A stretch of DNA of 64,000 nucleotides from Burkholderia sp. Bp8992 (GCF_003853705.1 NZ_QTQI01000003.1:248001-312000); one strand, 5' to 3'; shown: positions 27,301-36,365, numbered from the stretch's first letter. Notes: generated by a model from the sequence alone, not told the origin. Translations and numbers: made by a program.

Positions 27301-28066
27301 GATATGAGTGATACCGCAAACGAGCCAGCTGTCGAGTGACGTCCTGCCAGGGATGCTCTCTCGATTCGGTTAGGAATGCGTCATATCCGGGATGTTTGAC
27401 CACACGTCGCCTGCCTCCTGCGTTCCGTTCCCACACCCCCGCGCATCGACGCTTTTGTCTTCGAGTTTCGCCGCAGGCCCGCCGCGGTCCGAGCATGGTT
27501 TGCGGCGCCCGAAACCGGCGATTTTCAAAGACAGATAATCCCGCCCTGCGTCAACACCATTCTTGCTCTTTTATTCGGATATTTTTTTTGCTTTGATATT
27601 CAACTACGAGGCAACTTGCCTTTACACTAGCGACGCGATGCCACCGAAGCTTAAGAAATGTAAATAATTTGCCGGATCAGATAACCTGAAAATGTCACCA
27701 ACCGATGCGAATGGTGCATTTTTATTATGCAATGCCGCTGGAGCGCCTGATTAAAACCGGTTTCATGAATCAATCGGATTATCACGCGAATAGTAACTGG
27801 CAACAGTCATTGTTTCATTACGTGAAGCGATGTGTGCATGCAGGATTTGACGAATGACGATGACCTGCCGTGGAGAGCCGGCATGGTGAAACGAGAAAGG
27901 CAGGCCTGTCGGGGCGGTGCTGGTGCCGCGCCAGGACGGGAATTGCCGAGGAATTAATCACCGCAGATTCGTTTGCAGTCGAATCATCCGGTTCGCTTCG
28001 GATTGACGACTGCGAATGGACAATCTTCGGTCGCCGTATCGATCGAGTACGTTTTCTGGCGAGTCA
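27301..28066. other. AT-rich non-coding stretch upstream of the biosynthetic operon
   Basis: No supported gene is seen. From about 27500 the sequence becomes clearly AT-rich, with runs such as those near 27575-27600 and 27720-27735. This is the only long non-coding stretch ahead of the biosynthetic operon and most likely contains its promoter. No single promoter element is clear enough to mark. Confidence 0.5.
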
Positions 28067-28339
28067 ATGATGAATGAATCACCGCAAATCCGCTGGGTGG
28101 TTGAATCTTTTGATTCGTCGAATATTCCGAATTACGGGTACGTATTTTTCAGCTGCTGTAAAAGTTACATCTGCTATCCAGGTGAACCGATTGGTTTTAC
28201 TCCCGAACGCATGGCCGCGGCAATCACTGCGCTGCGTCATTTCCTGAAACAGGAGCCCCCGAAAGAAATACTGATTTCAGATATCAAGATTGACCGTGTA
28301 TCACCGTCGGGGATGCGTCGCGAGCCGATTCGGGCTTGA
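28067..28339 (+). CDS. Hypothetical protein ahead of the biosynthetic operon
   Basis: A 90-residue product without recognised domain. It contains IRWVVESFDSSNIPNYGYVF followed by a CCKSYICYP segment with three Cys, then a helix (ERMAAAITALRHFLKQ) and a beta-like end. Adjacent ATG codons at 28067 and 28070 follow a weak GGCGAG. Base composition is lower in G+C than the genes that follow. A strong hairpin followed by a T-rich run (28356-28390) comes 16 bases after its stop, as expected for a real transcript end. It could be an independent small gene or the first gene of the biosynthetic operon. Confidence 0.5.
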   Translation: MMNESPQIRWVVESFDSSNIPNYGYVFFSCCKSYICYPGEPIGFTPERMAAAITALRHFLKQEPPKEILISDIKIDRVSPSGMRREPIRA

Positions 28340-28355
28340 GCGTCGACAGTCCGCT

Positions 28356-28390
28356 GCATGGCGCGTACAGGCGCGCCATGCCCTTTGTTT
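28356..28390 (+). terminator. Hairpin with T-rich tail before the biosynthetic operon
   Basis: GCATGGCGCG (28356-28365) pairs perfectly with CGCGCCATGC (28372-28381) across a 6-base loop and is followed by CCTTTGTTT. This is terminator-like, although the T run is broken. It lies only 22 bases before the ribosome site of the first biosynthetic gene, leaving little room for a separate promoter. It may therefore act as an attenuator or partial terminator controlling read-through into the operon. Confidence 0.6.
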
Positions 28391-28411
28391 ATCCACCTGA
28401 AGAGGATGTGC

Positions 28412-29737
28412 ATGAGCAACGCGAGTGTGACAGCAAAGATCAAGGAAACGCCGGCGCCGAAGGAACCGGCGACGGCAACGCCGGTCCCGTTCGAGAGCCA
28501 GGAGACGGTCGCCAGGCGGACGTCGGTAAAGCTGACCAACGTGTCGGCGAGCGCCCAGTCGAAGCGCACGGCGCTGGACGGGCAACTGGTGTGGTACGAC
28601 ACGGCGCAACTGGCCAGGCCGCATCCGGACGACAGCATGTTCGTGCGGGTCGTCAATTCGCTGTACAGCGGTGTGGTGGTCTACCCGGACAACGCGGCCA
28701 ACCTGCTGCCGGCGATTCCGGACCGGATGCAGGTCGTGCTGCGCCTGGGCAATGCCGCCGATGTCAAGGCGTTCCGCGAAGGGCCGCTGTACGCCGAGTT
28801 CAAGGGTGACGGCAAGCGCCGGCGCACCGTCGCGTGCCGGGATCTCGCTGCGCTGCGGCAGCTCGGCTCGGAGGGCATCACGACCTGCTACACGAGCTAC
28901 GTGGACGATCGCGAGAGCCTGCTCGGCGCCATCAACGACGGGCTCGCGTTCGACTATCTGTGGATCCGCTTCCGCGACCCGACCAACATTCCGCTGGAGC
29001 TGGTGATCGCGTCGCTGCAGTCGACGGGCACGATCCTGATGAAGGAGATCAACGAGCCGACCAACGTCGACGACGCGATCGTGTCGTACGGCGTGATGGA
29101 GTACGGCGCGGAAGGCGTGATCTTCTCGCCGCGCGACCATGGGGTGATGTCGTCGTTCCTCGACCAGATGTCGGACGCGGAACACGAGAACCTGCAGATC
29201 CAGACCGGCACGGTGATCGAGAGCCGCCCGGTGGGCATGGGCTACCGCGCCTGCATCGACACGTCGACGCTGTTCGCGCCGGACGAAGGGATGCTGATCG
29301 GCAGCACGTCGCAGGGCGGCCTGCTGGCCTGCCCGGAAGTGTTCTTCCTGCCGTACATGGAGCTGCGCCCGTTCCGCGTCAACGCCGGCGCCGTGCACTC
29401 CTATGTCTTCAATACCGGCAACCGCACCGACTACATGAGCGAGCTCAAGGCCGGCTCGCCGGTGATGATCGTAAACGCGAAAGGCCGCGTGCGGCGCGCG
29501 GCGGTGGGCCGGATGAAGATCGAGCAGCGTCCGCTGCGACTGATCGAGGTGGAGTTCCCCGGCAAGGAGCGCGTCAACATCCTGATGCAGGACGACTGGC
29601 ACGTGCGCGTGTTCTCCGACGCAGCCAAGCCGCTCAACATCTCCGAGCTGAAGCCGGGCGACAAGGTACTGGGCTACGTGACGGAGCCGGGGCGTCACGT
29701 GGGCATCAAGATCAACGAGACGATCATCGAAAAGTAG
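28412..29737 (+). CDS. 3-dehydroquinate synthase II family enzyme (GriH-like)
   Basis: A 441-residue enzyme of the DHQ synthase II family (archaeal AroB', MJ1249 type), unrelated in sequence to the usual AroB. Conserved stretches include KEINEPTNVDDAIVSYGVME, EYGAEGVIFSPRD and GDKVLGYVTEPGRHVG. In Streptomyces griseus GriH, of this family, converts the C7N product of GriI into 3-amino-4-hydroxybenzoate. The first 58 residues are an Ala/Pro/Thr-rich extension before the domain. The next gene, the matching aldolase, starts 9 bases downstream, and this two-gene pairing is diagnostic of the pathway. It is the first core gene of the operon; GAGG precedes the ATG. A role in primary shikimate synthesis is unlikely in a bacterium that would carry AroB. 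Confidence 0.92.
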   Translation: MSNASVTAKIKETPAPKEPATATPVPFESQETVARRTSVKLTNVSASAQSKRTALDGQLVWYDTAQLARPHPDDSMFVRVVNSLYSGVVVYPDNAANLLPAIPDRMQVVLRLGNAADVKAFREGPLYAEFKGDGKRRRTVACRDLAALRQLGSEGITTCYTSYVDDRESLLGAINDGLAFDYLWIRFRDPTNIPLELVIASLQSTGTILMKEINEPTNVDDAIVSYGVMEYGAEGVIFSPRDHGVMSSFLDQMSDAEHENLQIQTGTVIESRPVGMGYRACIDTSTLFAPDEGMLIGSTSQGGLLACPEVFFLPYMELRPFRVNAGAVHSYVFNTGNRTDYMSELKAGSPVMIVNAKGRVRRAAVGRMKIEQRPLRLIEVEFPGKERVNILMQDDWHVRVFSDAAKPLNISELKPGDKVLGYVTEPGRHVGIKINETIIEK

Positions 29738-29746
29738 GAGACGTCG

Positions 29747-30547
29747 ATGGGCTACGTCGGTAGAAAACTGAGAGAGCGCCGGATCCTGTTCCCGGATTCG
29801 CAGCGCGGGCTGATCGTGCCGGTCGATCACGGGCTGACGCTCGGCCCGATCGCCGGCATCCAGGCAACGGAGGCACTGGAAAGCTGGGTCGGAAGTGCCG
29901 ACCTCAGCGCGGTGCTCGGTCACAAGGGGCTGATCGAGCGCCTGATCGTACGGCAGTGCCTGCACCCTGCGACGGGCGTGATCGTGCACCTGAACGGCAT
30001 GGCGAGCCTGTCGCCCGATGCGGACACCAAGGTCATGGTGGCCGACATCGATACGGCGTTGCGGCTCGGCGCGGATGCGGTGTCGATCCAGGTGAACTTC
30101 ACGACCGGCAATTTCGCGCACAACTTCGCGATGCTCGGCGCGGTGACGGACGCCGCGCACGCCGCCGGGCTGCCGCTGCTGACGATGCTGTACGACAAGG
30201 TGCAGACGCCCAACGCCGCGGAGCGCCTGGCACGCCTGCACCATCTCGTGCGAGTGGTGACCGAGCTGGGTTCGGACGCCGTGAAGCTCGCGTACGCGTC
30301 GGTGGACGAAGTCGAGCAGCTGGCTTCCGCTCATGGACGCGACATCCGGATCTTCTTCGCCGGCGGCGAAAAGGCGGACGAAGAGGTCCTGGTGGCGATG
30401 TCGCAGGCTGCGATCCGGCATGGCGCGACCGGACTCTGCGTGGGCCGCAACGTGTTCCAGCACGCGCGGCCGCGGGCCCTGCTCCGAAGGCTGGCGGACA
30501 GCGTGAAAGGCCGGACCGAGCAGCTGGTCGAACTCGACCTCGTGTGA
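29747..30547 (+). CDS. C7N aldolase, ADH synthase/GriI-like (DeoC/LacD fold)
   Basis: A 266-residue class I aldolase of the 2-amino-3,7-dideoxy-D-threo-hept-6-ulosonate synthase family (MJ0400, GriI). It has the N-terminal LIVPVDHGLTLGP motif, MLYDK, the Schiff-base Lys180 in SDAVKLAYASV, and the phosphate-binding end GATGLCVGRNVFQ. GriI joins aspartate-4-semialdehyde and dihydroxyacetone phosphate to give the C7N precursor that GriH cyclises to 3-amino-4-hydroxybenzoate. The start has AGGAG upstream and lies 9 bases after the GriH-like gene. The length is normal for the family. The pair strongly implies an aminohydroxybenzoate-derived metabolite. Confidence 0.93.
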   Translation: MGYVGRKLRERRILFPDSQRGLIVPVDHGLTLGPIAGIQATEALESWVGSADLSAVLGHKGLIERLIVRQCLHPATGVIVHLNGMASLSPDADTKVMVADIDTALRLGADAVSIQVNFTTGNFAHNFAMLGAVTDAAHAAGLPLLTMLYDKVQTPNAAERLARLHHLVRVVTELGSDAVKLAYASVDEVEQLASAHGRDIRIFFAGGEKADEEVLVAMSQAAIRHGATGLCVGRNVFQHARPRALLRRLADSVKGRTEQLVELDLV

Positions 30548-30593
30548 TGCCGTTCGCCGCGCCATGGGGGCGCGGCCGTGGAGAACCCATTCG

Positions 30594-33023
30594 ATGAATG
30601 CAATGAACCATCAACCGGTGGCGGGACACGTCTTGCCCGGACACATGCAGTTGTCGCAGCTCTGGTCGGACATGTTTCCGGCCGGGCTGCTCGAGGAACT
30701 GAACGCGAACCCGTTTCTCGCGGCCTGTCGCGACGGCACGGTCAGCGATGCGCAGCTGCGCGGCTTTCTTATTCAGCACCAATATTATTCGCAGTACTTC
30801 ACACGTTACCTGTGCTCGATGATGGGCGGCCTGGCCGAGCCGGGAGAATTCAAGGCGCTGTCGCACAACCTGACCGAGGAGCTGCACGGCGACGGAACGG
30901 ATCAGGTCTCGCACGCGGAACTGTATCTGCAGTCGATGGAGGCGATGTCGGCGTTGCCGCGCAGCCTGCCGATGCTGTCGAGCACGCGCGCGCTGATCGA
31001 CGTCATGTTCCATTACTGCCGCGGCGCCGATCCGCTGGACGGCCTGGCTGCGCTGTGCCTCGGCGCGGAGGCGATCGTGCCGATCGTCTACGGTCCGATC
31101 CTGGCCGCCATGCGCCATCGCAATGCGCCGGAGCAGGCCACGCGGTTCTTCAAGATCCATGTCGAGGAAGACGAGCAGCATGCGATCGTGATGCGCGAGA
31201 TCATCGACCGGATGCTGGCCGAGAAGCCGTACCGGCGGGCGCGCGTGATCGCGGTCGGCGAGGAGATGGTGCGGCGCCGGATGGCGATGCTGAGCGACCT
31301 GCTCGCGTATCCGGGCAACGACGCGCCGGAGGCGGAGGCGCGACTGCCGGAAGCCGGGCTGGCTGCACTGCGTGCGGACGCCTCGCTCGGCAGCGGCAAT
31401 TTCATCGATCTGTGCCTCGCGCTGAACCCGGCGAAGGACGTCGAATTCCTGCAGCTGGACAAGCCGGTGACCGGCGTCGATGGCGCGCCGGTGCGGGCCT
31501 TCAGTCTCGCGACCCTGCAGCAGTATCGCGCGGCGCTGGCGGACTGGTACCTGGGCCAGGGCGTGGGCCGCGGCGATGTGGTGGCCGTGTGCGTGGAAGA
31601 CGGCATCGCGCCGTTTCTCCATTACCTGGCGCTGACGAGCCTCGGCGCCGCGATCGCGCTGATCAACCCCGCGATGCCGGCCGAAGTCGGCGCGGCGTAC
31701 ATGAGCGAGAACGGATTCGACCGGCTGGTGGCGGATACGCATACGCTGGCGGCGAGCGCGTTCGTGCGGCACTGGGGCGCGTCGCATCCCGACCGGCTGG
31801 TGGACGTGTCGCGCGCGGTGCTGCGGCCTGACGCGCGCATGCCGGCCGGATGGCCGGTGGCGCCGGAGGATTCGACGCTGGTGATGCTGAGCCATACGTC
31901 GGGCACGACCGGGATCCCGAAAGCGGTGCGCTTCGAGCACCGGCAGTTCTTCATGGGCAAGCGCGCCCGCATCGGGCGCTTTGCCGAGGGCCCGGACGAA
32001 CGCCTGCTGACGGCGCTGCCCCAGTCGCATTCGGCGGCGATCAGCCATCTCGAAACCGCGGTGCTGCACGCCATTCCGACCTATGTGATGGGCACGCAGG
32101 AAGGCGACGCGGTGCGCGCGGCGATCCGCGCGTTTCGCCCGACCACGGTCGTCGCGTTCCCGAAGAGCTACATGCAATTGGTCGAGGGCGGTGTCGGCGA
32201 GCGCGAATTCGATTCGGTGCGGCGCTGGTTCAGCATGGGCGACGCGGCGCACCAGAGCCATACGCGCCGGCTGCTGGCCGGTGCGCCGGAATCGCGCTTC
32301 ATCGACGCGTTCGGCAGTTCCGAACTGGGCATGGCGCTGTTCCGCTGCGAATCGACCGCGGCCGAGCTGGCACCGCAGCGCGCGATCGGCCGGCCGGTGG
32401 ACATCGCTGTCGCGAAGATCCTCGATCCGGTGACGGGCCACGAAGTCGCGCCGGGGCAACGCGGCCTGCTCGCGGTGCGCGCGCCGACGATCACGTCCGG
32501 GTACTGGCAGCAGCCGGCACGCACGGCCGGCGCATGGCAAGGCGGCTATTTCCTGACGGGCGACGTCGCGTACTGCGAGGACGGCATCTTCTATCAGATC
32601 GACCGTGAAGTCGACGTGGTCGAAACGCCCGCGGGCCGGCTCTACACGCTGCAGCTTGAGGAAGTGGCCCAGCAGGTGCCGGGCGTGTGCGACGTGGCCG
32701 TGGTCGGCGTGGACGGCGACACGGCCGACGATCCGGCGCTGCTGGCGCTGGTGCTGCCCGACCGGCACGTCGCCGATCCGGCGGCCGTCGCGGAAGGCGT
32801 GCTCGAGGCGCTGCTCGCCGAATGCGGGGCCGTGCTGCCGGAGCGCGGCGTGGCCGTGGCGATCGTGCGCAGCCTGGCGTTCCTGCCGGTGGGCGCGACC
32901 GGCAAGGTGCTGAAGCGACTGTTGCGCGATTCGGCGGGGGCGTTGCTGCGTCGTGCAGCCGACGATGCTTCCGGCACGCGCGACGTCCTGTATGTGGCGC
33001 GCGGATCTGCCGCGCGCGTTTGA
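30594..33023 (+). CDS. Fusion of haem-oxygenase-like di-iron oxidase and adenylating enzyme
   Basis: An 809-residue two-domain protein. Residues about 20-240 are a haem-oxygenase-like di-iron oxidase (HDO, PqqC/TenA fold). Candidate iron ligands are Glu95/Glu96 in LTEELHGDG, His107 in SHAEL, Glu159 in GAEAIV, and His189, Asp193 and His196 in HVEEDEQH; the H-x3-D-x2-H spacing is that of known HDOs such as CADD and SznF. Residues about 270-790 are an acyl-CoA synthetase/adenylation domain with SHTSGTTGIPKA, FGSSELG, a divergent GDVAYCEDGIFYQIDRE and the C-terminal Lys in ATGKVLKRLL. No carrier protein follows, in the gene or in the operon. The adenylation half probably activates an aminohydroxybenzoate and the HDO half oxidises it, possibly at nitrogen; both are inferences. 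The ATG at 30594 follows GGAG. Confidence 0.88.
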   Translation: MNAMNHQPVAGHVLPGHMQLSQLWSDMFPAGLLEELNANPFLAACRDGTVSDAQLRGFLIQHQYYSQYFTRYLCSMMGGLAEPGEFKALSHNLTEELHGDGTDQVSHAELYLQSMEAMSALPRSLPMLSSTRALIDVMFHYCRGADPLDGLAALCLGAEAIVPIVYGPILAAMRHRNAPEQATRFFKIHVEEDEQHAIVMREIIDRMLAEKPYRRARVIAVGEEMVRRRMAMLSDLLAYPGNDAPEAEARLPEAGLAALRADASLGSGNFIDLCLALNPAKDVEFLQLDKPVTGVDGAPVRAFSLATLQQYRAALADWYLGQGVGRGDVVAVCVEDGIAPFLHYLALTSLGAAIALINPAMPAEVGAAYMSENGFDRLVADTHTLAASAFVRHWGASHPDRLVDVSRAVLRPDARMPAGWPVAPEDSTLVMLSHTSGTTGIPKAVRFEHRQFFMGKRARIGRFAEGPDERLLTALPQSHSAAISHLETAVLHAIPTYVMGTQEGDAVRAAIRAFRPTTVVAFPKSYMQLVEGGVGEREFDSVRRWFSMGDAAHQSHTRRLLAGAPESRFIDAFGSSELGMALFRCESTAAELAPQRAIGRPVDIAVAKILDPVTGHEVAPGQRGLLAVRAPTITSGYWQQPARTAGAWQGGYFLTGDVAYCEDGIFYQIDREVDVVETPAGRLYTLQLEEVAQQVPGVCDVAVVGVDGDTADDPALLALVLPDRHVADPAAVAEGVLEALLAECGAVLPERGVAVAIVRSLAFLPVGATGKVLKRLLRDSAGALLRRAADDASGTRDVLYVARGSAARV

Positions 33024-33042
33024 ACCGGAGACAACGCGAGTC

Positions 33043-33762
33043 ATGAACGAACAAGACTATCAATCCGACGCGTTCGCATCGGTGCGGCGCAGGCTGGCCG
33101 CCGCCGAGGCGGACGGCATCGTCCGCTACGAATGCGAAGGCCGCAGCTTCGACGTGCATGCGGGGGTGTTTCCGCCGACGCATTTCCAGTCGACCGGCAT
33201 CTTCACCCGGCACCTGCCGTACCGCCGCGGCGGCAGTTTCCTCGAGATCGGGTGCGGCGCGGGCGTGACGGCAGTGACGGCCGCCCTCGCCGGCTGCGCG
33301 CGGGTCGTCGCGGCAGACATCAGCGAGGCGGCCGTGCTCAACACGCGGGCCAACGTGCTGCTGCACGGCGTGGCGGAGCAAGTGTCGACGCGGCACGGCG
33401 ACCTGTTCGACGTCCTGCAGCCCGGCGAGCGATTCGACCAGATCTTCTGGAATTCGAACTTCGTCTTCGTTCCGGAGGACTACGTGTTCGAGCAGCCGAT
33501 CCTGCAGGCGTTCTGCGACGCGGGCTACCTCGCGCACCGCCGGTTCCTGCGCGAAGCGACGCGGCACCTGATGCCCGGCGGCGAACTGCTGATCGGCTTC
33601 AGCAGTCTCGGCGACGAACGGGCGCTGACGGAAATGCTCGCCGAACACGACTACTCGTCGACGATCGTGGCGTCCGCCTTTGGCGAGGGCGCCGGCGCGC
33701 ACCGCTACGACATCCTGCGGCTGTGGCCAGGCCGGCAGGTGTCCGCGGCCGGCGCGGCGTGA
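33043..33762 (+). CDS. SAM-dependent methyltransferase, PrmC/TrmN-like fold
   Basis: A 239-residue class I methyltransferase. The SAM-binding motif FLEIGCGAGVTAVTAAL lies at about residues 66-82, with the acidic ribose-binding end in VVAADIS and a motif-IV equivalent, FWNSNFVFVPEDY (about 136-148). In PrmC-like N-methyltransferases this position is NPPY/F, so NSNF is a departure that suggests a changed substrate site. It lies 19 bases after the fusion gene and 13 bases before the hydroxylase, inside the operon. It probably methylates a phenol, amine or hydroxylamine of the aminohydroxybenzoate-derived intermediate (inference). Confidence 0.85.
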   Translation: MNEQDYQSDAFASVRRRLAAAEADGIVRYECEGRSFDVHAGVFPPTHFQSTGIFTRHLPYRRGGSFLEIGCGAGVTAVTAALAGCARVVAADISEAAVLNTRANVLLHGVAEQVSTRHGDLFDVLQPGERFDQIFWNSNFVFVPEDYVFEQPILQAFCDAGYLAHRRFLREATRHLMPGGELLIGFSSLGDERALTEMLAEHDYSSTIVASAFGEGAGAHRYDILRLWPGRQVSAAGAA

Positions 33763-33775
33763 CGCCGGAGCCGGC

Positions 33776-35575
33776 ATGTCGAACGTAGCCTCCGATGCTG
33801 GCCGCCGGTCCGGCACGACACACGAGCGGCCGGTGGCCATCGTGGGCGGTGGCCCGGTGGGGCTGCTGCTCGCGCTGTTCCTCGATCGTCACGGCGTTGC
33901 GTCGATCGTGTTCAACCGCGAGCCGGACAGCCGCTGGCATCCGAAAGGCAGCACGCACAACGCCCGAACGATGGAGCACTACCGCCGCCTGGGCATCTCG
34001 GATGCGGTGCGCGCGCAGGGTTTGCCGTCCAATCATCCGCGCGACATCGCGTATTTCACGCGGCTCGCCGACTGGGAGCTGGCGCGGCTCGCCATGGGTT
34101 CCGAGTACCAGCGGATGCGGGCGGCACGCGCCGCCGACGATATCGATCAGGTGCCCGAACCGCTGCTGCGCACGAACCAGATGTATGTGGAGCGGTTCCT
34201 GCTCGCCCACGCGCGCACCCGGCCCAACATCGATGTGCGGTTCGGCTGGTGCGTGACCGGGTTCGAACAGGATGAAACAGGCGTCACGCTCGACGCCCAG
34301 TCCGTGGACAAGCCCGCGACGGCCGAGCGGTGGCGGGCCGCGTACCTGGTCGGCTGCGACGGCGGGCAGAGCTTCGTGCGGCGTACGCTCGGCATCCGCT
34401 ATCTCGGCCCGGGCGGCGCGAGCGACGGCTTCCTCAGCGGCCGGATGATCTCGAGCCACGTGCGGATTCCCGCGCTGCACGGCGAGTTGCTGAAGGGGCG
34501 CGAGTCGTGGATGTACAACGTGATGGCGCCCGGCTCGCGGATGCTGCTGATCAGCCTCGACGGCGCGGACGAGTTCCTGCTGATGTCGAAAGCGGACGAC
34601 GGGGAGGCGCTGCCGGACGACGCGACGGTGATCGGCCGGATCCGCGAAGGCGTGGGTCGGCCGGTCGACGTGGACGTGCTCGCCCATGCGTCGTGGCAAG
34701 GCGGCGTCGCGCTGGTGGCCGAGCGCTATTCGGCCGGCCGCGTGTTCCTGTGCGGCGACGCCATTCACCTGTTCTCGCCGACCGGCGGCTTCGGCATGAA
34801 CACCGGCATCGACGATGCGGCGAACCTCGCGTGGAAGCTGGCCGGCGCGGTGCAGGGCTGGGCCGGCACTTCATTGCTCGCGAGCTATGAAGCGGAGCGC
34901 CGGCCGATCGCGCTGCGCAACACGGCGGCCGCGCGCCGCCTGACGCAGCGCGTGGGCGAGGTGCAGGTGCCGATGGACGTCGAGATGCCGGGCGCGCACG
35001 GCGACGCGGCGCGCGCGCGGCTCGGCGACGCGCTGCAGGCATTTCGCGCGCAGTTCGACGCGATCGGCGTGGAGCTGGGCGCACGCTACGACGGCTCGTC
35101 GATCGTCTGGCCGGACGGCACGGCGCCGGAGGACGACCCGCTGATCTACCGGCCGAGCAGCGTGCCGGGCGGCCGCTTGCCGCATCTGTGGCTGACCGGT
35201 GCCGACGGCGTGCGCCGGTCGGTCTTCGACCGGCTGGGCGTCGGGTTCACGTTGTTGCAGGTGCGGAGCGCGGCCGAGCCGCCCTTCCCCGGCGACGATG
35301 CCGAGCGGCTCGCCGAGGCAGCACGCGTGCGGGCCATTCCGCTGTCGATCGTCGAGATCGAGTCGGACGCGGCACCGGCATTGTACGAGCGGCGCCTGGT
35401 GCTGGTCCGGCCCGACCAGCATGTCGCGTGGCGCGGCGATGTCGTACCGCGTGACGCGGGCGCGCTGCTCGACCGCGTGACCGGGCGCACGACGGATTCA
35501 CCGGCCGGCAACCTGCAGCGGGCACCGGGCGCGGATCACGCGACCCGCCATCCGGTAGCCGATGCAGCGCGCTGA
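33776..35575 (+). CDS. FAD-dependent aromatic hydroxylase (class A flavin monooxygenase)
   Basis: A 599-residue monooxygenase of the phenol/3-(3-hydroxyphenyl)propionate hydroxylase type. It has the N-terminal FAD motif VAIVGGGPVGLLLALF, the NADPH-related VGCDGGQSFVRRTLGI, and the FAD-ribityl motif GDAIHLFSPTGGFGMNTGID near residue 327. A C-terminal thioredoxin-like domain (about 440-570) is typical of the longer members. Such enzymes add one oxygen to an electron-rich ring using NAD(P)H. In cremeomycin biosynthesis a flavin enzyme hydroxylates 3-amino-4-hydroxybenzoate before methylation, so an equivalent step is plausible here. GGAG precedes the ATG at 33776. Confidence 0.93.
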   Translation: MSNVASDAGRRSGTTHERPVAIVGGGPVGLLLALFLDRHGVASIVFNREPDSRWHPKGSTHNARTMEHYRRLGISDAVRAQGLPSNHPRDIAYFTRLADWELARLAMGSEYQRMRAARAADDIDQVPEPLLRTNQMYVERFLLAHARTRPNIDVRFGWCVTGFEQDETGVTLDAQSVDKPATAERWRAAYLVGCDGGQSFVRRTLGIRYLGPGGASDGFLSGRMISSHVRIPALHGELLKGRESWMYNVMAPGSRMLLISLDGADEFLLMSKADDGEALPDDATVIGRIREGVGRPVDVDVLAHASWQGGVALVAERYSAGRVFLCGDAIHLFSPTGGFGMNTGIDDAANLAWKLAGAVQGWAGTSLLASYEAERRPIALRNTAAARRLTQRVGEVQVPMDVEMPGAHGDAARARLGDALQAFRAQFDAIGVELGARYDGSSIVWPDGTAPEDDPLIYRPSSVPGGRLPHLWLTGADGVRRSVFDRLGVGFTLLQVRSAAEPPFPGDDAERLAEAARVRAIPLSIVEIESDAAPALYERRLVLVRPDQHVAWRGDVVPRDAGALLDRVTGRTTDSPAGNLQRAPGADHATRHPVADAAR

Positions 35576-35606
35576 TTCAACACGGCAGTTCAACTGAGGA
35601 GCGACC

Positions 35607-36365
35607 ATGAGTGACATGCTGGAGGAAACGCAAACGTCGACCGAGCCGGCCGATCACGCCGGCTTGCCGCAGCACCGGGCGGAGCACGACGTCGAATCGG
35701 ACTGGGCGGACGACGCACAGGACAACGCGGCCGCGTTCGCGCTGGTCGACGACGACCCCGAGCCGCTGGTCGTCAACGGCGAGCCGGAAGGCGCGTCGAT
35801 CAAGTTCGTCCGCACCGGCGCAACCACGGGCCAGCGGTATCTGATGGCGAAGGTCGAGATTCCGCCGGGATCGGGGCCGCCGCTGCACCTGCATACGCTG
35901 ACCGACGAGTGGTTCTACGCGCCGGAAGGCGGCATCGTGATGCTGATGGGCACGAAGAAATACCGGGACCTGGATCAACCGCCCGACGTCTCCGGGCGCG
36001 ACACGATCCGGATGATTCCGATGAAGAAGGGCAGCCTCGTGTTCGGTCCGCGCAATCACATCCACGGCTTCCTGAACGTGACGGACAAGACCGTCGTCGT
36101 GCAGCTGGTGTGGACGCCCGACGTACCGGGCGAATCGCTGCTCGATTACTTCACGTCGATCGCGAAGCCGATCCTGCCCGGCGTGAAGGGTGCACTGAAC
36201 AATCCGATCGTGCAGCTGAAGGCCGTGAGCGAAGCGCGCGAGTACGGAATGATGTTCAGCACCGATTTCTGGAGCTACGCCGAGAAAGTCGAGGAAGGTG
36301 CCGCTCCATTCGGCAAGAACCTGCCGGGCCTGATCAAGCTGTTCAAATCGGCCGAAGGTTCGTAA
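35607..36365 (+). CDS. Cupin-domain protein, candidate metal oxygenase or isomerase
   Basis: A 252-residue protein with one central cupin barrel. The full set of metal ligands is present: His94, His96 and Glu101 in LHLHTLTDEW (HxHx4E) and a later His in FGPRNHIHGFLN with the HxxxN pattern of motif 2. The acidic N-terminal 45 residues look disordered, and about 85 C-terminal residues after the barrel form helices. With all four ligands it is likely catalytic (dioxygenase, isomerase or cyclase) and not merely regulatory. GAGGAG precedes the ATG and it lies 31 bases after the hydroxylase gene. Its substrate is presumably a hydroxylated ring intermediate (inference). Confidence 0.85.
   Translation: MSDMLEETQTSTEPADHAGLPQHRAEHDVESDWADDAQDNAAAFALVDDDPEPLVVNGEPEGASIKFVRTGATTGQRYLMAKVEIPPGSGPPLHLHTLTDEWFYAPEGGIVMLMGTKKYRDLDQPPDVSGRDTIRMIPMKKGSLVFGPRNHIHGFLNVTDKTVVVQLVWTPDVPGESLLDYFTSIAKPILPGVKGALNNPIVQLKAVSEAREYGMMFSTDFWSYAEKVEEGAAPFGKNLPGLIKLFKSAEGS

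Noticed and set aside
30099-33044. A 981-codon minus-strand frame opposite the HDO-adenylation fusion
   Set aside because: Low-complexity Arg/His/Gln composition and no motifs; a shadow of the plus-strand gene.
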